A stretch of 64,000 nucleotides of DNA from Bacillus sp. SLBN-46. Lineage in GTDB: Bacteria; Bacillota; Bacilli; Bacillales; Cytobacillaceae. Made by a program: the position numbers and the translations under genes. The notes under the pieces are model-generated. The model was not told the DNA's origin. It did no database searches and saw only the letters and a list, made by a program, of their open reading frames with translations. Numbering within the stretch: the first letter of the stretch is position 1; each line of letters starts with the position of its first letter. Where the stretch lies: assembly GCF_031453555.1 (NCBI RefSeq), contig NZ_JAVIZM010000001.1, positions 4,533,001 through 4,597,000 on the forward strand, in the 5' to 3' direction. Shown in pieces: positions 1 to 8,450 of this stretch.

Positions 1-3
1 AAG

Positions 4-453
4 TTATCTGCTTTCCCCCGAAAATTTTCCGTAATACACATAGCACTTACGATCTTCATCTATCTCTCTTGAATCCAAAGCCAACTCCATAAATTTTCCA
101 TTCCTTTGGATATATATTGCATCCGAATGAAGGGTTGGCAAAACCTCTTCATGCTCCCAAATGTCTCTTTTCTCAATCAGGGTTGAACCAACTAATGTGA
201 TTTCTCTAATTTCTAGGCCAATGTGAGAATAAACGGGTTCAGCCGCGTCCTTTGGAAACTGTTCTTTTTGAACATATAGCACTAGTGTACCGTCCGGATC
301 CATAGCAGTTGCCGTGACGGCATAGGTTTCTCCTTCCTTAACAAAAAATTCGCAGGTCATTCTTGCTACGGCTTCAGCCGTCGTCAAATGCAGATAATTC
401 CATAATGCAGGGTATTTTTTATAATTGTCATCAAGTCTATACTCTAACCTCAT
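4..453 (-). CDS. Hypothetical protein, 149 aa
   Basis: I do not recognise this protein. It is a complete, soluble-looking 149-residue protein with no signal peptide or membrane segment. It is acidic and rich in beta-type stretches, and begins MRLEYRLDD. It is transcribed divergently from the lipoprotein/ATP-grasp/DUF350 operon, with about 100 bp between the two start codons, so the promoters probably share this gap. The ATG and a normal codon pattern across the frame support it as a real gene. The stop codon lies at the window edge, so nothing can be said about downstream partners. Its position suggests, but does not show, a link to the neighbouring operon. Confidence 0.7.
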   Translation of the reverse strand: MRLEYRLDDNYKKYPALWNYLHLTTAEAVARMTCEFFVKEGETYAVTATAMDPDGTLVLYVQKEQFPKDAAEPVYSHIGLEIREITLVGSTLIEKRDIWEHEEVLPTLHSDAIYIQRNGKFMELALDSREIDEDRKCYVYYGKFSGESR

Positions 454-551
454 CTATCCAGCCCTCTTTCTTTCACTTTCAAATTTTTGCATTGTTTTCC
501 TGACATTACCTTCTATAATAATATTATATACAAATAAAGGAGCGTGAGAAG

Positions 552-863
552 GTGAAGAAAACCCAATGGTTGGTAACTGGAGTTCTCTCCTCACTTATTG
601 CCGGAACACTTTCAGGTTGTTCAGACGATCTTCCACCACAGCCCGATGATCCCAGCTGTCAAGATTGGGAATGGGATGATGACCAAGGGGTTTGGCAATG
701 TGATGATACCCACTCTAGTCATTATCATCATTACTATTACGGAGGAGGTTTTTTTAGCAACAAATCTTCTCTCTTAAAATCATCATCCTATAAATCCTAT
801 CGATCCTCTTCGAGCTTTAAAGGTGGATTTGGCAGTGGCTCCAAGGGTGGGTTTGGAGGATAA
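552..863 (+). CDS. Small lipoprotein with Gly/Ser-rich, GG-ending tail (YgiB-like position)
   Basis: This 103-residue protein starts at GTG, with AAAGGAG about 10 bp upstream. The N-terminus is a lipoprotein signal (MKKTQWLV, then lipobox LSGC), so the mature protein should be anchored outside the membrane through Cys23. The mature part has an acidic segment with two Cys (SCQDWEW, WQCDD), a His/Tyr-rich patch (HSSHYHHYYYGGG), and a Ser/Lys then Gly-rich tail ending KGGFGG. It is two bases upstream of the ATP-grasp ligase gene, and its final Gly-Gly codons also form the ligase's Shine-Dalgarno site. In E. coli, ygiB-ygiC pairs a Gly/Ser-tailed envelope protein with the same ligase family. By analogy this may be the ligase's substrate, which is an inference. 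Confidence 0.75.
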   Translation: MKKTQWLVTGVLSSLIAGTLSGCSDDLPPQPDDPSCQDWEWDDDQGVWQCDDTHSSHYHHYYYGGGFFSNKSSLLKSSSYKSYRSSSSFKGGFGSGSKGGFGG

Positions 864-865
864 CC

Positions 866-2086
866 ATGGCATCTTATGCAGAAAAACGGAAAGCCTTTTA
901 TTCACAAATCCCATCCTTCTGGTCCAATCTATATGGAAGTGAATACAGCCTTTATCATGTATTACCCATTCGTGAACAAACTGCCTGTCTCTTAAAAGAG
1001 GCAACAGAACGTATGGGGGCCGTCTTTTTCAAAACTGCACGCCTGCTTCGGAGCCTTTCAGACGAGCAACTACTTCAACTGGGTTACCCTAGATCAAGTC
1101 TTCCGTTTCTTAGATTAAAAAATCTTTTTCCAGAATCGGTGATCTCCCGCTTTGACTTTGCCGTTACGGATCATGGACTCAAATTGCTTGAATTTAACAG
1201 TGATACACCCACCTTTATCGTTGAATGTTTTCATGTGAATGGAAAAGCATGCAGTGAATTCGGCCTTATTAATCCAAATGAAAAGGAAGAACGGCTCCTG
1301 TCATCCGGTATTACCAAAGCCGTGATGGAAGCGTCACAGGGAAAAAGTTCACCTAATATTGTGTTTACCGCTCATGTTGACCACATAGAGGATTGGCAGA
1401 CCACAAGCTATTTAAGCGCACTCTGTCAGGTTGAAAATAAGATGGTTCCCTTGTCCGCTCTTCAGATTACTGACGATGCTTTACTTGACCCCGACGGTAT
1501 GCCTATTGATGTTTTATACCGACAAACCTACCCACTTGAACACTTAGTGGAGGACCGGGATACTGAAACCGGAGATTTAATTGGAATCGAATTACTGCAG
1601 TTCGTGAAAGATGGAAAGCTTTCTATTCTGAATCCTGTTTCATCCTTCCTTCTTCAACCCAAATCCATTCAGAGTTTGATTTGGGGATTAGCTGAGAACG
1701 GTGCCTTTTATACAGACGAGGAGCAGAAGTGGATTAAGGAATATATGCTCCCAACGTATCTTGAAGCAGACTTTTTTGAAGGAAGAAGTCCCTTTGTAAA
1801 AAAACCATCCCTTGGCAGAGAAGGAGACACCGTTACGATTTGGGATGAACAATCCCAGTTGACGATCCAGAATGATTATCAAACATTTAAGGAAGAACTG
1901 CCAGTCTATCAAGCGTATGTGCCTCTTCCCACTGTAACATTGGAAACGGAAAAGGGAGTGGAAGAATTATCTTACGTTTTTGGTGCATTCCTTATTGCTG
2001 GAAAGGCAAGTAGCATAGGGGTCCGTGCTGGAGGGAAAATCACAGGGAACGAGTCGTATTTCTTGCCAGTTGGAATCAAAAAATAA
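866..2086 (+). CDS. Glutathionylspermidine synthase-like ATP-grasp ligase (YgiC/YjfC family)
   Basis: This 406-residue cytosolic protein matches the C-terminal synthetase domain of glutathionylspermidine synthase, an ATP-grasp amide ligase. The conserved segment LKLLEFNSDTPTF (around residues 107-119) is the family's substrate/metal-binding signature, and the C-terminal third holds the usual VKKPSLGREG ATP-grasp loop. The amidase half found in the bifunctional E. coli enzyme is missing, so this is a stand-alone ligase of the YgiC/YjfC kind, whose physiological substrate is unsettled as far as I know. It sits between a GG-ended lipoprotein and a DUF350 membrane protein with almost no spacing. 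The ribosome site GGAGG lies inside the upstream gene. A polyamine or peptide conjugation role in envelope stress is plausible but unproven. Confidence 0.85.
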   Translation: MASYAEKRKAFYSQIPSFWSNLYGSEYSLYHVLPIREQTACLLKEATERMGAVFFKTARLLRSLSDEQLLQLGYPRSSLPFLRLKNLFPESVISRFDFAVTDHGLKLLEFNSDTPTFIVECFHVNGKACSEFGLINPNEKEERLLSSGITKAVMEASQGKSSPNIVFTAHVDHIEDWQTTSYLSALCQVENKMVPLSALQITDDALLDPDGMPIDVLYRQTYPLEHLVEDRDTETGDLIGIELLQFVKDGKLSILNPVSSFLLQPKSIQSLIWGLAENGAFYTDEEQKWIKEYMLPTYLEADFFEGRSPFVKKPSLGREGDTVTIWDEQSQLTIQNDYQTFKEELPVYQAYVPLPTVTLETEKGVEELSYVFGAFLIAGKASSIGVRAGGKITGNESYFLPVGIKK

Positions 2087-2098
2087 AGGGGAATGAGT

Positions 2099-2485
2099 AT
2101 GGAGAATTTTTTATTATACTTAATAGTTTCACTTGGTCTCTTATTAGTAGGACTTGTGCTGATGGAAGTAACAACAAAGGTAAAGGAATTTTCCTTGATG
2201 GCAAAAGGAAATAAAGCAGCGAGTTATGTCCTTGGAGGCAGACTACTTGGATTAGCCATTGTTTTGTATTCCACTGCTGCTAATTCTATCTCTTTAGGGG
2301 ATATGGCAATATGGGGAGCGATTGGAATTGTTGCCCAAATTATTGTTTTTTACTTGGCAGAATGGCTCACGCCACGGTTCAACGTTATGCAAAGCATCGA
2401 AGAAGATAACCAGGCAGTTGGCCTGTTCCTTATGTTTTTGTCAGTCTCCATCGGCGTGGTTATCGCAGGATGTTTGACCTATTAA
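2099..2485 (+). CDS. DUF350 family membrane protein
   Basis: This is a four-helix membrane protein of about 128 residues, of the DUF350 (YjfL) type. Hydrophobic segments lie near residues 3-23, 45-65, 72-92 and 108-128, and between the first two lies the conserved MEVTTKVKEFSLMAKGNKA stretch. An upstream in-frame ATG at 2093 is possible, but the GGGG ribosome site is one base from it. The ATG at 2099 has a 7-base spacing and is preferred. DUF350 genes repeatedly sit beside YgiC/YjfC-type ligases, and here the stop of the ligase is 12 bases away, so the three genes form one operon closed by the terminator that follows. Function is unknown. Confidence 0.85.
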   Translation: MENFLLYLIVSLGLLLVGLVLMEVTTKVKEFSLMAKGNKAASYVLGGRLLGLAIVLYSTAANSISLGDMAIWGAIGIVAQIIVFYLAEWLTPRFNVMQSIEEDNQAVGLFLMFLSVSIGVVIAGCLTY

Positions 2486-2514
2486 AAAAACGCATCCGAG
2501 GATGCGTTTTTTTA
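2484..2514. terminator. Bidirectional Rho-independent terminator
   Basis: A perfect CGCATC/GATGCG stem with loop CGAG (2491-2506) is flanked by an A-run and a T-run. It can therefore end both the DUF350 operon (+) and the convergent potassium channel operon (-). It overlaps the stop codon of the channel gene. Confidence 0.9.
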
Positions 2515-3540
2515 TAATTTTTGATAGGTTTCCTTATCACAGATCACAAATAACCTTGCATCCTTTGAAATCGGTTCATTCCACTTTTTGAGTATTTGTA
2601 AATCATCACGGTCGGCTATCAACTGTGCCCCATTATCTTTTAGAAAATCATAAGCCATTCCGTAGGTAGACCATTCCGGTCTTACTTTCACTTCCCATAA
2701 ATCACTTCCCCCGTCCCCGTCCTTGCGACTTAAAAGTTGGGTAAACAGGTGGCTTGCGCCTTTAGTTTGTGCTGATTTTGCCATCAGATTAGATACGGAT
2801 TCATGAGAAAGAATGAACTCATCGATTTTCACATGTTTAAAATTGCCTACATGCTTTTCGTTTAATATTTCAGCAATCGTATAGATATTACTTTCTGTGC
2901 CTTCGTCATAACGCTCAATAGAAGAAGCCACTAAAAGTGTTTTTCCATCTGCTAGGTCTGGGTTATCAATCCCATCAGCTGCAAACAATAATACAGCCTT
3001 CGACTTCTCAATCCTTGCTCTTCTTAGCGTTTCTTCATCGGTTGGACTTCCCTGGATATAAAGAAACCGCTCATGTTCATACGGTGTTTTTTCTAATTCA
3101 TCAATGAGAACGATTTCCGTTTTGGAATCGCCGAGAAAAAGTTCATTAATGGTATTTTTACTCTTAGCCGTCCAGCCAATAATAACATAATGGTTCGTTC
3201 CTTTAAATGTCATTCTTCCTTCCTCCTTCATCCGTTTGTACTGGGAGACAGCATCAACAATCACTCCAATCAATACACCAAAGAGCCCGATTCCAGCCGT
3301 ATATACGATTACCATCGCCCATATTCTTCCGAGCTGTGTCGTTGGATAAACATCTCCGTAGCCAACAGTCGTCATTGTCGTCAGAATCCACCAAACTGCG
3401 TGAAAGGTGTTTTCAAATGTTTTGGGTTCGAGCATTCTCATAACCGCTGCATTTATTAAAATATAAAATGTAGTAACCAAAATTAACGTTCGGTACCGAT
3501 ACTTGGTCGCTGTTATAAACAGCTTTCTAAAAAATAGCAT
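2512..3540 (-). CDS. Two-TM potassium channel with RCK domain (YugO/MthK-like)
   Basis: This 342-residue ion channel has helix TM1 near residues 18-36, a pore helix and selectivity filter TTVGYGD at 57-63, and TM2 near 70-95. A cytoplasmic RCK/TrkA-N domain starts around 110 (NHYVIIGW). The first glycine motif of the Rossmann fold is replaced by GWTAKS, so NAD binding is doubtful. B. subtilis YugO has the same layout and carries K+ efflux for electrical signalling in biofilms; that role is transferred by similarity. The gene starts 9 bp after the amidase stop, so the two are probably co-transcribed. It converges on the ligase/DUF350 operon; ion channels are found near such systems elsewhere, but here the strand is opposite. 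Confidence 0.88.
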   Translation of the reverse strand: MLFFRKLFITATKYRYRTLILVTTFYILINAAVMRMLEPKTFENTFHAVWWILTTMTTVGYGDVYPTTQLGRIWAMVIVYTAGIGLFGVLIGVIVDAVSQYKRMKEEGRMTFKGTNHYVIIGWTAKSKNTINELFLGDSKTEIVLIDELEKTPYEHERFLYIQGSPTDEETLRRARIEKSKAVLLFAADGIDNPDLADGKTLLVASSIERYDEGTESNIYTIAEILNEKHVGNFKHVKIDEFILSHESVSNLMAKSAQTKGASHLFTQLLSRKDGDGGSDLWEVKVRPEWSTYGMAYDFLKDNGAQLIADRDDLQILKKWNEPISKDARLFVICDKETYQKL

Positions 3541-3549
3541 AGTGATCCC

Positions 3550-5067
3550 CTACTCTTTTTTCATATAAAATGGATTTCTTTGCACAGGCACCCAATCATC
3601 CGTAAGTTCCAACTGACCTGCCAGTGAAAAAAGGAGATCCTCTCTACCTTTGGCCGCCATGAATTGCACCCCAACCGGTAGTCCATCAGATGTCAGATGA
3701 ATGGGCACGGTCATAGCAGGCTGGCCGGTTAAATTAGCAAGTTGTGTAAAAGGTGTTCTTTCTAAATTTTTTTCTGCCACTTGTTCAACAATGCCTGCTT
3801 TTTTCATCAACCTTCCTAAGGAAAGCTTTCCTGCAAACTGAAGTGCCGCCTTTTCCGATTTACTTGGTTCAAGTTCACCAATCTTTGCAGGTGGCGATGC
3901 CGTTGTCGGTGTGAGTAGCAAATCATATGTCTCATGAAAATGTTCCATTTGAATAGTAGCCTTATCCCATTCTCTAATACTTAAAACAAATTCCTCCGCT
4001 GATGTCGCTTTTCCCACTAATCCAAGCATCCATGTTGTCGATTCTACATCCGTCATTTTAGCTTTCCTGCCAAGAACGTCTTCAAGGGTTGCTAGCCCCG
4101 CGGCCATTTCTCCAAAGTACATGGTCAAATAGCTCTTTGCTATTTTTCTACCATCAACCGGTACGTCGACTTCGACCACCTGATGTCCCATCGACTCTAA
4201 AAGCTTGGCTGTTTTCAGCACTGCTTCTTTACAATCATTGTCAATCACATTTCCAAGGGGTGATTTTACAGAAAAGGCGATGGTCCATTTACTACTTGGC
4301 GCTTCTTGTACCAGTTGCAGATAGTTACCTTCAAATGGGGGAGCATAAAAAGCAGCATATTTCTCATGGATCCGAATCTCATCAAGGATTGCCGCGCTAT
4401 CCCTCACCGTTCTTGAGAGAATATGGTCTACCGATGCCCCCTGCCAATGCCTTGCATAAGTAGGACCAACCGGGGTTCTCCCCCGTGTGGGTTTTATTCC
4501 AAACAATCCACAATAGGCTCCTGGTATACGAATGGATCCACCACCATCATTAGCCCCTGCAATGGGGACCATTCCACTTGCCACAGCTGCTGCCGAACCT
4601 CCACTAGAGCCACCTGGTGTATGATTCAAATTCCACGGATTCCGAGTGGGACCGTAATATTCGGGCTCAGTAATCCCCATCAAAGCAAATTCTGGTACAT
4701 TGGTTTGCCCCACAAACAACGCGCCTGTTTTTCTTAGTTGTTTAACATATTCTGAATCTACTCTAGCTCGATAGCTTTGCAAAGCCCTTGAACCTGAGGT
4801 TATTTTTTCACCCTGCACTTCTTGAGCAATATCTTTAAGAAGCATCGGTACTCCCGCAAATGTACCGTTTATATCCACGTTCTCGGCTTCTTTTTCAGCC
4901 TTTTCATAAAACCTATTAATAACGGCATTTAATTGGGGATTATGTTTTTCTATCGTATGAATGGCTTCAGTTAACACTTCTTTTGGTTGAATTTCCTTCT
5001 TTTTAATCAAGTCAGCAATTCCTAACCCATCAAAACTTTTATAATCAAAACCCTCCATCCAACTCAT
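3550..5067 (-). CDS. Amidase signature family hydrolase
   Basis: This 505-residue amidase of the GatA/amidase-signature family hydrolyses a C-N amide bond. The Ser-cisSer-Lys triad is visible: Lys78 in LLKDIAQE, the cis-Ser in [10 protein letters not shown] (about 154) and the nucleophile Ser178 in [11 protein letters not shown]. The length and the C-terminal [11 protein letters not shown] segment fit stand-alone amidases such as 6-aminohexanoate-cyclic-dimer hydrolase-like enzymes. There is no GatB or GatC nearby, so it is not the tRNA amidotransferase subunit. The natural substrate cannot be deduced. The ATG at 5067 has only a weak GGGG upstream; a second ATG three codons in is not better. 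It probably leads the operon with the K+ channel. Confidence 0.9.
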   Translation of the reverse strand: MSWMEGFDYKSFDGLGIADLIKKKEIQPKEVLTEAIHTIEKHNPQLNAVINRFYEKAEKEAENVDINGTFAGVPMLLKDIAQEVQGEKITSGSRALQSYRARVDSEYVKQLRKTGALFVGQTNVPEFALMGITEPEYYGPTRNPWNLNHTPGGSSGGSAAAVASGMVPIAGANDGGGSIRIPGAYCGLFGIKPTRGRTPVGPTYARHWQGASVDHILSRTVRDSAAILDEIRIHEKYAAFYAPPFEGNYLQLVQEAPSSKWTIAFSVKSPLGNVIDNDCKEAVLKTAKLLESMGHQVVEVDVPVDGRKIAKSYLTMYFGEMAAGLATLEDVLGRKAKMTDVESTTWMLGLVGKATSAEEFVLSIREWDKATIQMEHFHETYDLLLTPTTASPPAKIGELEPSKSEKAALQFAGKLSLGRLMKKAGIVEQVAEKNLERTPFTQLANLTGQPAMTVPIHLTSDGLPVGVQFMAAKGREDLLFSLAGQLELTDDWVPVQRNPFYMKKE

Positions 5068-5199
5068 CCCCGTTCATAGGTTTTTTACTATTACTTCTAC
5101 TAATAGTTGCTATATTCCTTTATCAATTATTACTAATCGTTTTCTAATAAAAAGATTCCTTATTCGTACGGTTAAGCAAACACTACTCTAATATAGGTG

Positions 5200-5228
5200 T
5201 TGACAAACAATATTAATTCCTGTAATAT
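5200..5228 (+). promoter_or_regulatory. Consensus sigma-A promoter
   Basis: TTGACA (5200-5205), a 17-bp spacer and TAATAT (5223-5228) make a near-perfect vegetative promoter on the + strand. No protein-coding frame follows. The transcript would start near 5235 and run into the structured region and the hairpin at 5583-5614. Confidence 0.75.
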
Positions 5229-5234
5229 TAGTAA

Positions 5235-5625
5235 TTGTGCTTCGCACATAGGTAACTTGGAATTATAAGATTACGCAATGTAAGAATTTATTTCTGGCAT
5301 TCTGCTTATGTTTTAATATAAAAACTTATTCACACTGGATCGGCTTCGGAGCCGTTAGGATGTAAGAGAGGTAGGGCTTACGTCGTTTAGGTACAAAACC
5401 ATCAGGTGGAAGAATAACCGCGGCAAATTTGTTTATAACAAACAATGATTATATATAAGTTTTTACTTGCGAACAGAAAAGCGAAGCGCCTGAGAGCGCG
5501 GGTAGCTAGACAGTTATTTACTGTCTTTAATAAGACTAGCATTCACAAGTTACAATATGGATTCTAAATGAATCAGAGCTAAGAAGGCAGAGGAATTTTA
5601 TTTCCTCTGCCTTCGCCCAATTTTT
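5235..5625 (+). ncRNA. Putative structured non-coding RNA of unknown class (about 380 nt)
   Basis: The stretch has no convincing ORF but is dense in complementary pairs. A long-range helix joins CATA-GTAACTTG (5247-5259) to CAAGTTAC-TATG (5546-5559), closing a domain of nearly 290 nt. Inside lie CGGCT/AGCCG with loop TCGG (5341-5354), GATGTAAG/CTTACGTC (5359-5384), TTTGTT/AACAAA (5428-5442), GCGC/GCGC (5486-5499) and a nested GCTAG/CTAGC plus GACAGT/ACTGTC helix (5505-5540). A small TGTGC/GCACA hairpin sits at the predicted 5' end and a 13-bp terminator-like stem at the 3' end. I looked for the conserved cores of RNase P RNA, tmRNA, SRP RNA, S-box, T-box and c-di-GMP riboswitches and did not find them. 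6S RNA is unlikely on size and shape. Confidence 0.55.
5583..5614. terminator. Strong hairpin, probable bidirectional terminator
   Basis: A 13-bp stem GAAGGCAGAGGAA/TTCCTCTGCCTTC is followed on the + strand by a T-run at 5621-5625 a few bases later. On the minus strand it lies just after the HD-GYP stop codon. It probably ends both the putative RNA and the HD-GYP gene. Confidence 0.7.
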
Positions 5626-5632
5626 ACCACTT

Positions 5633-6658
5633 TTACATATTGGCAACTTGGTTCAATGTTAAGTTTTCTTTTTGAAGATTTAAAGGCTTGAAACCTTCTA
5701 TTTTTAATATTGGCTGGTTTGGATATTTAAAGTCTATATGTAGAATCTCACCAACTTTTCCATTTCGAAGGGTAATTTTCTTTCCTTTGGCCAATTCCAT
5801 TAAAGAATTAGTAAATGGTAAAACAATCGCTTCATCAAGACGATTCTGTTTAACTTCCTTAATTAATTCATCTACAGCGTAAAAAATCGACATAGAACTC
5901 CTATACACCCGATTTGAACAAATAGCATCAAAGGTATCTGCTACAGAAAGTATCCTGATAAAGAAAGGAATACTGTCTCCATTTAAACGATTGGGATATC
6001 CAGTACCATTTAATCGTTCATGGTGCTTTAAAACCCCTTCTAAGATGAGCGGATGTAAAGAAGTTTTCGACAGTAAATCGTATCCGAGCTTTGGATGTTG
6101 TTTGAGCAGATTAAATTCTTCATCTGTTAACCTAGAGGGCTTATTTAAAATCATTGGATCAATTTTAAACTTCCCGACATCATGAAACAGACCCATACTA
6201 GCTAAAAATTGTTGATGCTTTTCCGATAATTTTAGTATTCTTCCTATTTTACTAGCTATCAAACCAACATTAATGGAATGTTTAAATAAATACTCATCCT
6301 TAGAGAATCTTTCCATTAGCTCTAAAATACCAACGTCCTTTAAGGCGAACTCCTCATGTAATTCTTGAAATGTATCAACCATTTCTTGAATCTCATTATC
6401 ATTGAGTTTTGATTTTCCACTAATACTTCTTTGTAACTCTTGGACGGATGAATAAACACTTCTATAAACTACTTCATTTAGTTCTCCAAATTTTTTTCCT
6501 ATTAAATCCTTTGCTTGGTCGTGCTCCTGTATTTGAATCTTATGTCGACTCAAATAATGCATGTGGTCATCTTTTAATACAGTTCCCTTCTTTAAAAGCA
6601 ATACACCCGTTAAAGAATAAATATCCTCTTTTAATACCATACCCTTTTTTAACTCCAT
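5633..6658 (-). CDS. HD-GYP domain phosphodiesterase
   Basis: This 341-residue protein has an N-terminal region of about 115 residues with no recognised fold (starting MELKKGMVLKEDI, as in many HD-GYP proteins), then an HD-GYP domain. The metal/catalytic residues HD at 159-160 (LFHDVGK) and the HHExxxGxGYP signature at 212-222 are intact, so cyclic-di-GMP hydrolysis to GMP is likely. A C-terminal 60-residue tail follows. No membrane segment is visible. The start is supported by AAGGGGAG about 9 bp upstream. A second HD-GYP gene lies 3 kb away with near-identical core motifs, suggesting paralogy. Its input signal is not evident. Confidence 0.88.
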   Translation of the reverse strand: MELKKGMVLKEDIYSLTGVLLLKKGTVLKDDHMHYLSRHKIQIQEHDQAKDLIGKKFGELNEVVYRSVYSSVQELQRSISGKSKLNDNEIQEMVDTFQELHEEFALKDVGILELMERFSKDEYLFKHSINVGLIASKIGRILKLSEKHQQFLASMGLFHDVGKFKIDPMILNKPSRLTDEEFNLLKQHPKLGYDLLSKTSLHPLILEGVLKHHERLNGTGYPNRLNGDSIPFFIRILSVADTFDAICSNRVYRSSMSIFYAVDELIKEVKQNRLDEAIVLPFTNSLMELAKGKKITLRNGKVGEILHIDFKYPNQPILKIEGFKPLNLQKENLTLNQVANM

Positions 6659-6973
6659 GTTATAAGCTCCCCTTTTTTATAACAGGTCATATTGCGGTTC
6701 CTTATGTGGACATTTAAAAAGTAAAACGAATAATGAAAAAAGTGTTACTTTGAATCATAAATTGTCGAGCAAAAGGTTAATTTTTACTATTGTAATTTTT
6801 TATCTTAATTTTACTATAATTGGATTTTTTGATTTGGTAAAGAAAAAATTAGATTTTTCTAAAAGTCTTATACAATAGATGAGCTCCCTCTATAAAAAGC
6901 AAAAAAACCACAGCATTAGTACTGTGGCAGGAGAATCTTTTAAACAAAATATAAAAACAAATCTTAAGATTTC
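6659..6973. other. AT-rich intergenic region
   Basis: This 315-bp gap lies between the HD-GYP and C39 genes, both on the minus strand. It holds the terminator of the upstream gene at 6901-6927 and, presumably, the HD-GYP promoter, for which I see no clean -35/-10 pair. I found no riboswitch core or small ORF with a ribosome site. Confidence 0.5.
6901..6927 (-). terminator. Rho-independent terminator of the C39 peptidase-like gene
   Basis: The stem CCACAG/CTGTGG (6908-6913 with 6922-6927) is followed on the minus strand by seven T residues (6907-6901). Confidence 0.85.
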
Positions 6974-7798
6974 TTATTTTTCTATAACAATCGCCTGCTT
7001 GCCCATTTGCTCCCAAGCTTTAATAAAACTTTCGCGGTTGAGCTTTCTATTTTTGACTCCATAAGGATCATTTACATAAATATGAGTTTCATCATAGCCT
7101 GTGATGGCAACACTATGTTCACTGAACGTAATATCAATTTTTCCTTGTGGCGTATCCCACGTTTGGAAAACAGTGACTGGCGCAAAGTTTGAAGTAGTAA
7201 TAATCCACACTGGTAGCCCTTGCCCGACCTTTTTTAATACATCCTCAAATGGGTGATTGGTTAAATTCACAGCACGATCACCGACATATTTTTGAGCCAA
7301 TTCTAACATGGGCCCATTGTAAACACCCAGTCCAGGACCCTTCGCCATATTTCCAACGAAGCCGGCATTTGGATTTCCCTTTTTCCCATTATTATAAGTT
7401 AACGGAACTGTTTTAATATTTTCAGCTAACTCATTTTTTGTCACTTTAACCCCATGATAGTTAAGAATCATCGCTAAACTTGTAACCTCACAGCCATTAT
7501 AAAGCTTGGGTGCGTCCATTTGATTTAACAATGGTACATCCAGGATGATATTGTCCGGAATACTTGACTCTGTATTTGTTAATTTCACTTCATTTACTGG
7601 CTCTGCTTCTTCTTGTAGGACTTCTTTATTTGCTGTTAGTGACTCAGTCTCCTTTTGCGGTTCAACATTCGTAGACTTTGTTTTCACCACTTCTTTCAAT
7701 TGAACGACATCTTGCCAGTTAAATTTACCTGCAAAAATTGTATTTGCTCCTATAAAAGATATGATTAGAATAATAATGATGAATAACAATTTTTTCAT
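6974..7798 (-). CDS. Exported C39-like peptidase family protein (YvpB-like)
   Basis: A hydrophobic N-terminal signal/anchor (MKKLLFIIIILIISFIG) is followed by a low-complexity acidic linker of about 55 residues and a papain-fold Peptidase_C39_2 domain. The probable nucleophile is the Cys of LYNGCEVTSLAM, the His is in SEHSVAITGYD, and VNDPYG supplies the third polar residue. The family resembles bacteriocin-processing proteases, but these stand-alone exported versions in Bacillus have no established substrate. An in-frame ATG at 7813 adds five residues, but AAGGA abuts it directly. Met at 7798 gives a typical signal sequence, though with a long spacing, so the start is uncertain. No bacteriocin or ABC exporter gene is nearby. 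Confidence 0.82.
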   Translation of the reverse strand: MKKLLFIIIILIISFIGANTIFAGKFNWQDVVQLKEVVKTKSTNVEPQKETESLTANKEVLQEEAEPVNEVKLTNTESSIPDNIILDVPLLNQMDAPKLYNGCEVTSLAMILNYHGVKVTKNELAENIKTVPLTYNNGKKGNPNAGFVGNMAKGPGLGVYNGPMLELAQKYVGDRAVNLTNHPFEDVLKKVGQGLPVWIITTSNFAPVTVFQTWDTPQGKIDITFSEHSVAITGYDETHIYVNDPYGVKNRKLNRESFIKAWEQMGKQAIVIEK

Positions 7799-7950
7799 AG
7801 ACGAATATACCATTCCTTATGATAGACTTTGTTAACAACTAGCAATCTAGTAAAATACTACTATATAACAATACCAAACATTACTAAATGGATAAAGGAA
7901 AAACTTTTCCAAAATTATCATAATCCTTATACCTTAACTTATCCTTAAGA

Positions 7951-7982
7951 AAATCCCCTCAGTTTTTAGACCAAGGGGGAAA
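7951..7982 (-). terminator. Probable terminator after the ThrE pair
   Basis: TCCCCT and AGGGGA arms flank a 20-bp loop, with a short T-rich stretch on the minus strand. It lies directly downstream of the exporter gene ending at 7993. The T-run is weak. Confidence 0.45.
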
Positions 7983-7992
7983 ATAAGAATAT

Positions 7993-8439
7993 TCATATCC
8001 TGCTTTGATTAATTTTTCGAATGACTTGATTAATTACTTCAGAAAAAACTAAGCCGAAGGCAATAGCTCCTGCAAGCATCAATACTTTTGCTGCAGAGCC
8101 TAGTGCTGCATTGTAATTATTCTCCACAAAGTTCCGCATCGCATCATAGGCTAACCCACCTGGTACTAATGGGATAATCCCTGCCACACTAAAGATAATG
8201 ACTGGAGTTTTGTAAAACTTAGCTAATTCCTGACTCAGAACCGCAATAAAAATCGTGGCTGCTAACGTGGCAAAAATGGCATCATTGGAATATCTCTCGA
8301 GAAGATAGTAAATTAACCAACCACCCATTCCAATCAATCCACATTTAACCAAAGTCTCTTTTGGTGCATTAAAAAGGATGCCAAAGGCTCCTGTTGCTAA
8401 AAAACTTGTTATTAATTGACCTAGAATTTCCAAGTTCAT
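7993..8439 (-). CDS. ThrE-type exporter, small membrane half (DUF3815/YjjB-like)
   Basis: This 148-residue integral membrane protein has about four or five hydrophobic helices and the motif IPLVPGGLAYDAMR typical of the C-terminal (ThrE_2/DUF3815) half of threonine/serine exporters. In Corynebacterium ThrE the two halves are one chain; in many Firmicutes and in E. coli YjjPB they are split, as here. The partner half starts 12 bp upstream on the same strand, so both subunits are made from one mRNA. Substrates in this family range from Thr/Ser to small dicarboxylates, so the cargo is not predictable. The start has AAAGGTGG at good spacing. Confidence 0.85.
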   Translation of the reverse strand: MNLEILGQLITSFLATGAFGILFNAPKETLVKCGLIGMGGWLIYYLLERYSNDAIFATLAATIFIAVLSQELAKFYKTPVIIFSVAGIIPLVPGGLAYDAMRNFVENNYNAALGSAAKVLMLAGAIAFGLVFSEVINQVIRKINQSRI

Positions 8440-8450
8440 TCAAGCCACCT

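Noticed and set aside
3550..5067. GatA subunit of the tRNA amidotransferase
   Set aside because: The signature fits, but gatB and gatC are absent and the neighbour is a potassium channel; it is better called a general amidase.
5235..5625. RNase P RNA, tmRNA, 6S or SRP RNA
   Set aside because: The conserved cores I know for RNase P, tmRNA and SRP RNA (such as GAGGAAAGTCC of RNase P or the tRNA-like ends of tmRNA) are absent, and the size and branched pattern do not fit 6S or SRP RNA.
6659..6973. Cyclic-di-GMP riboswitch upstream of the HD-GYP gene
   Set aside because: I looked for the GEMM core on both strands and did not find it; the region is AT-rich with one terminator.
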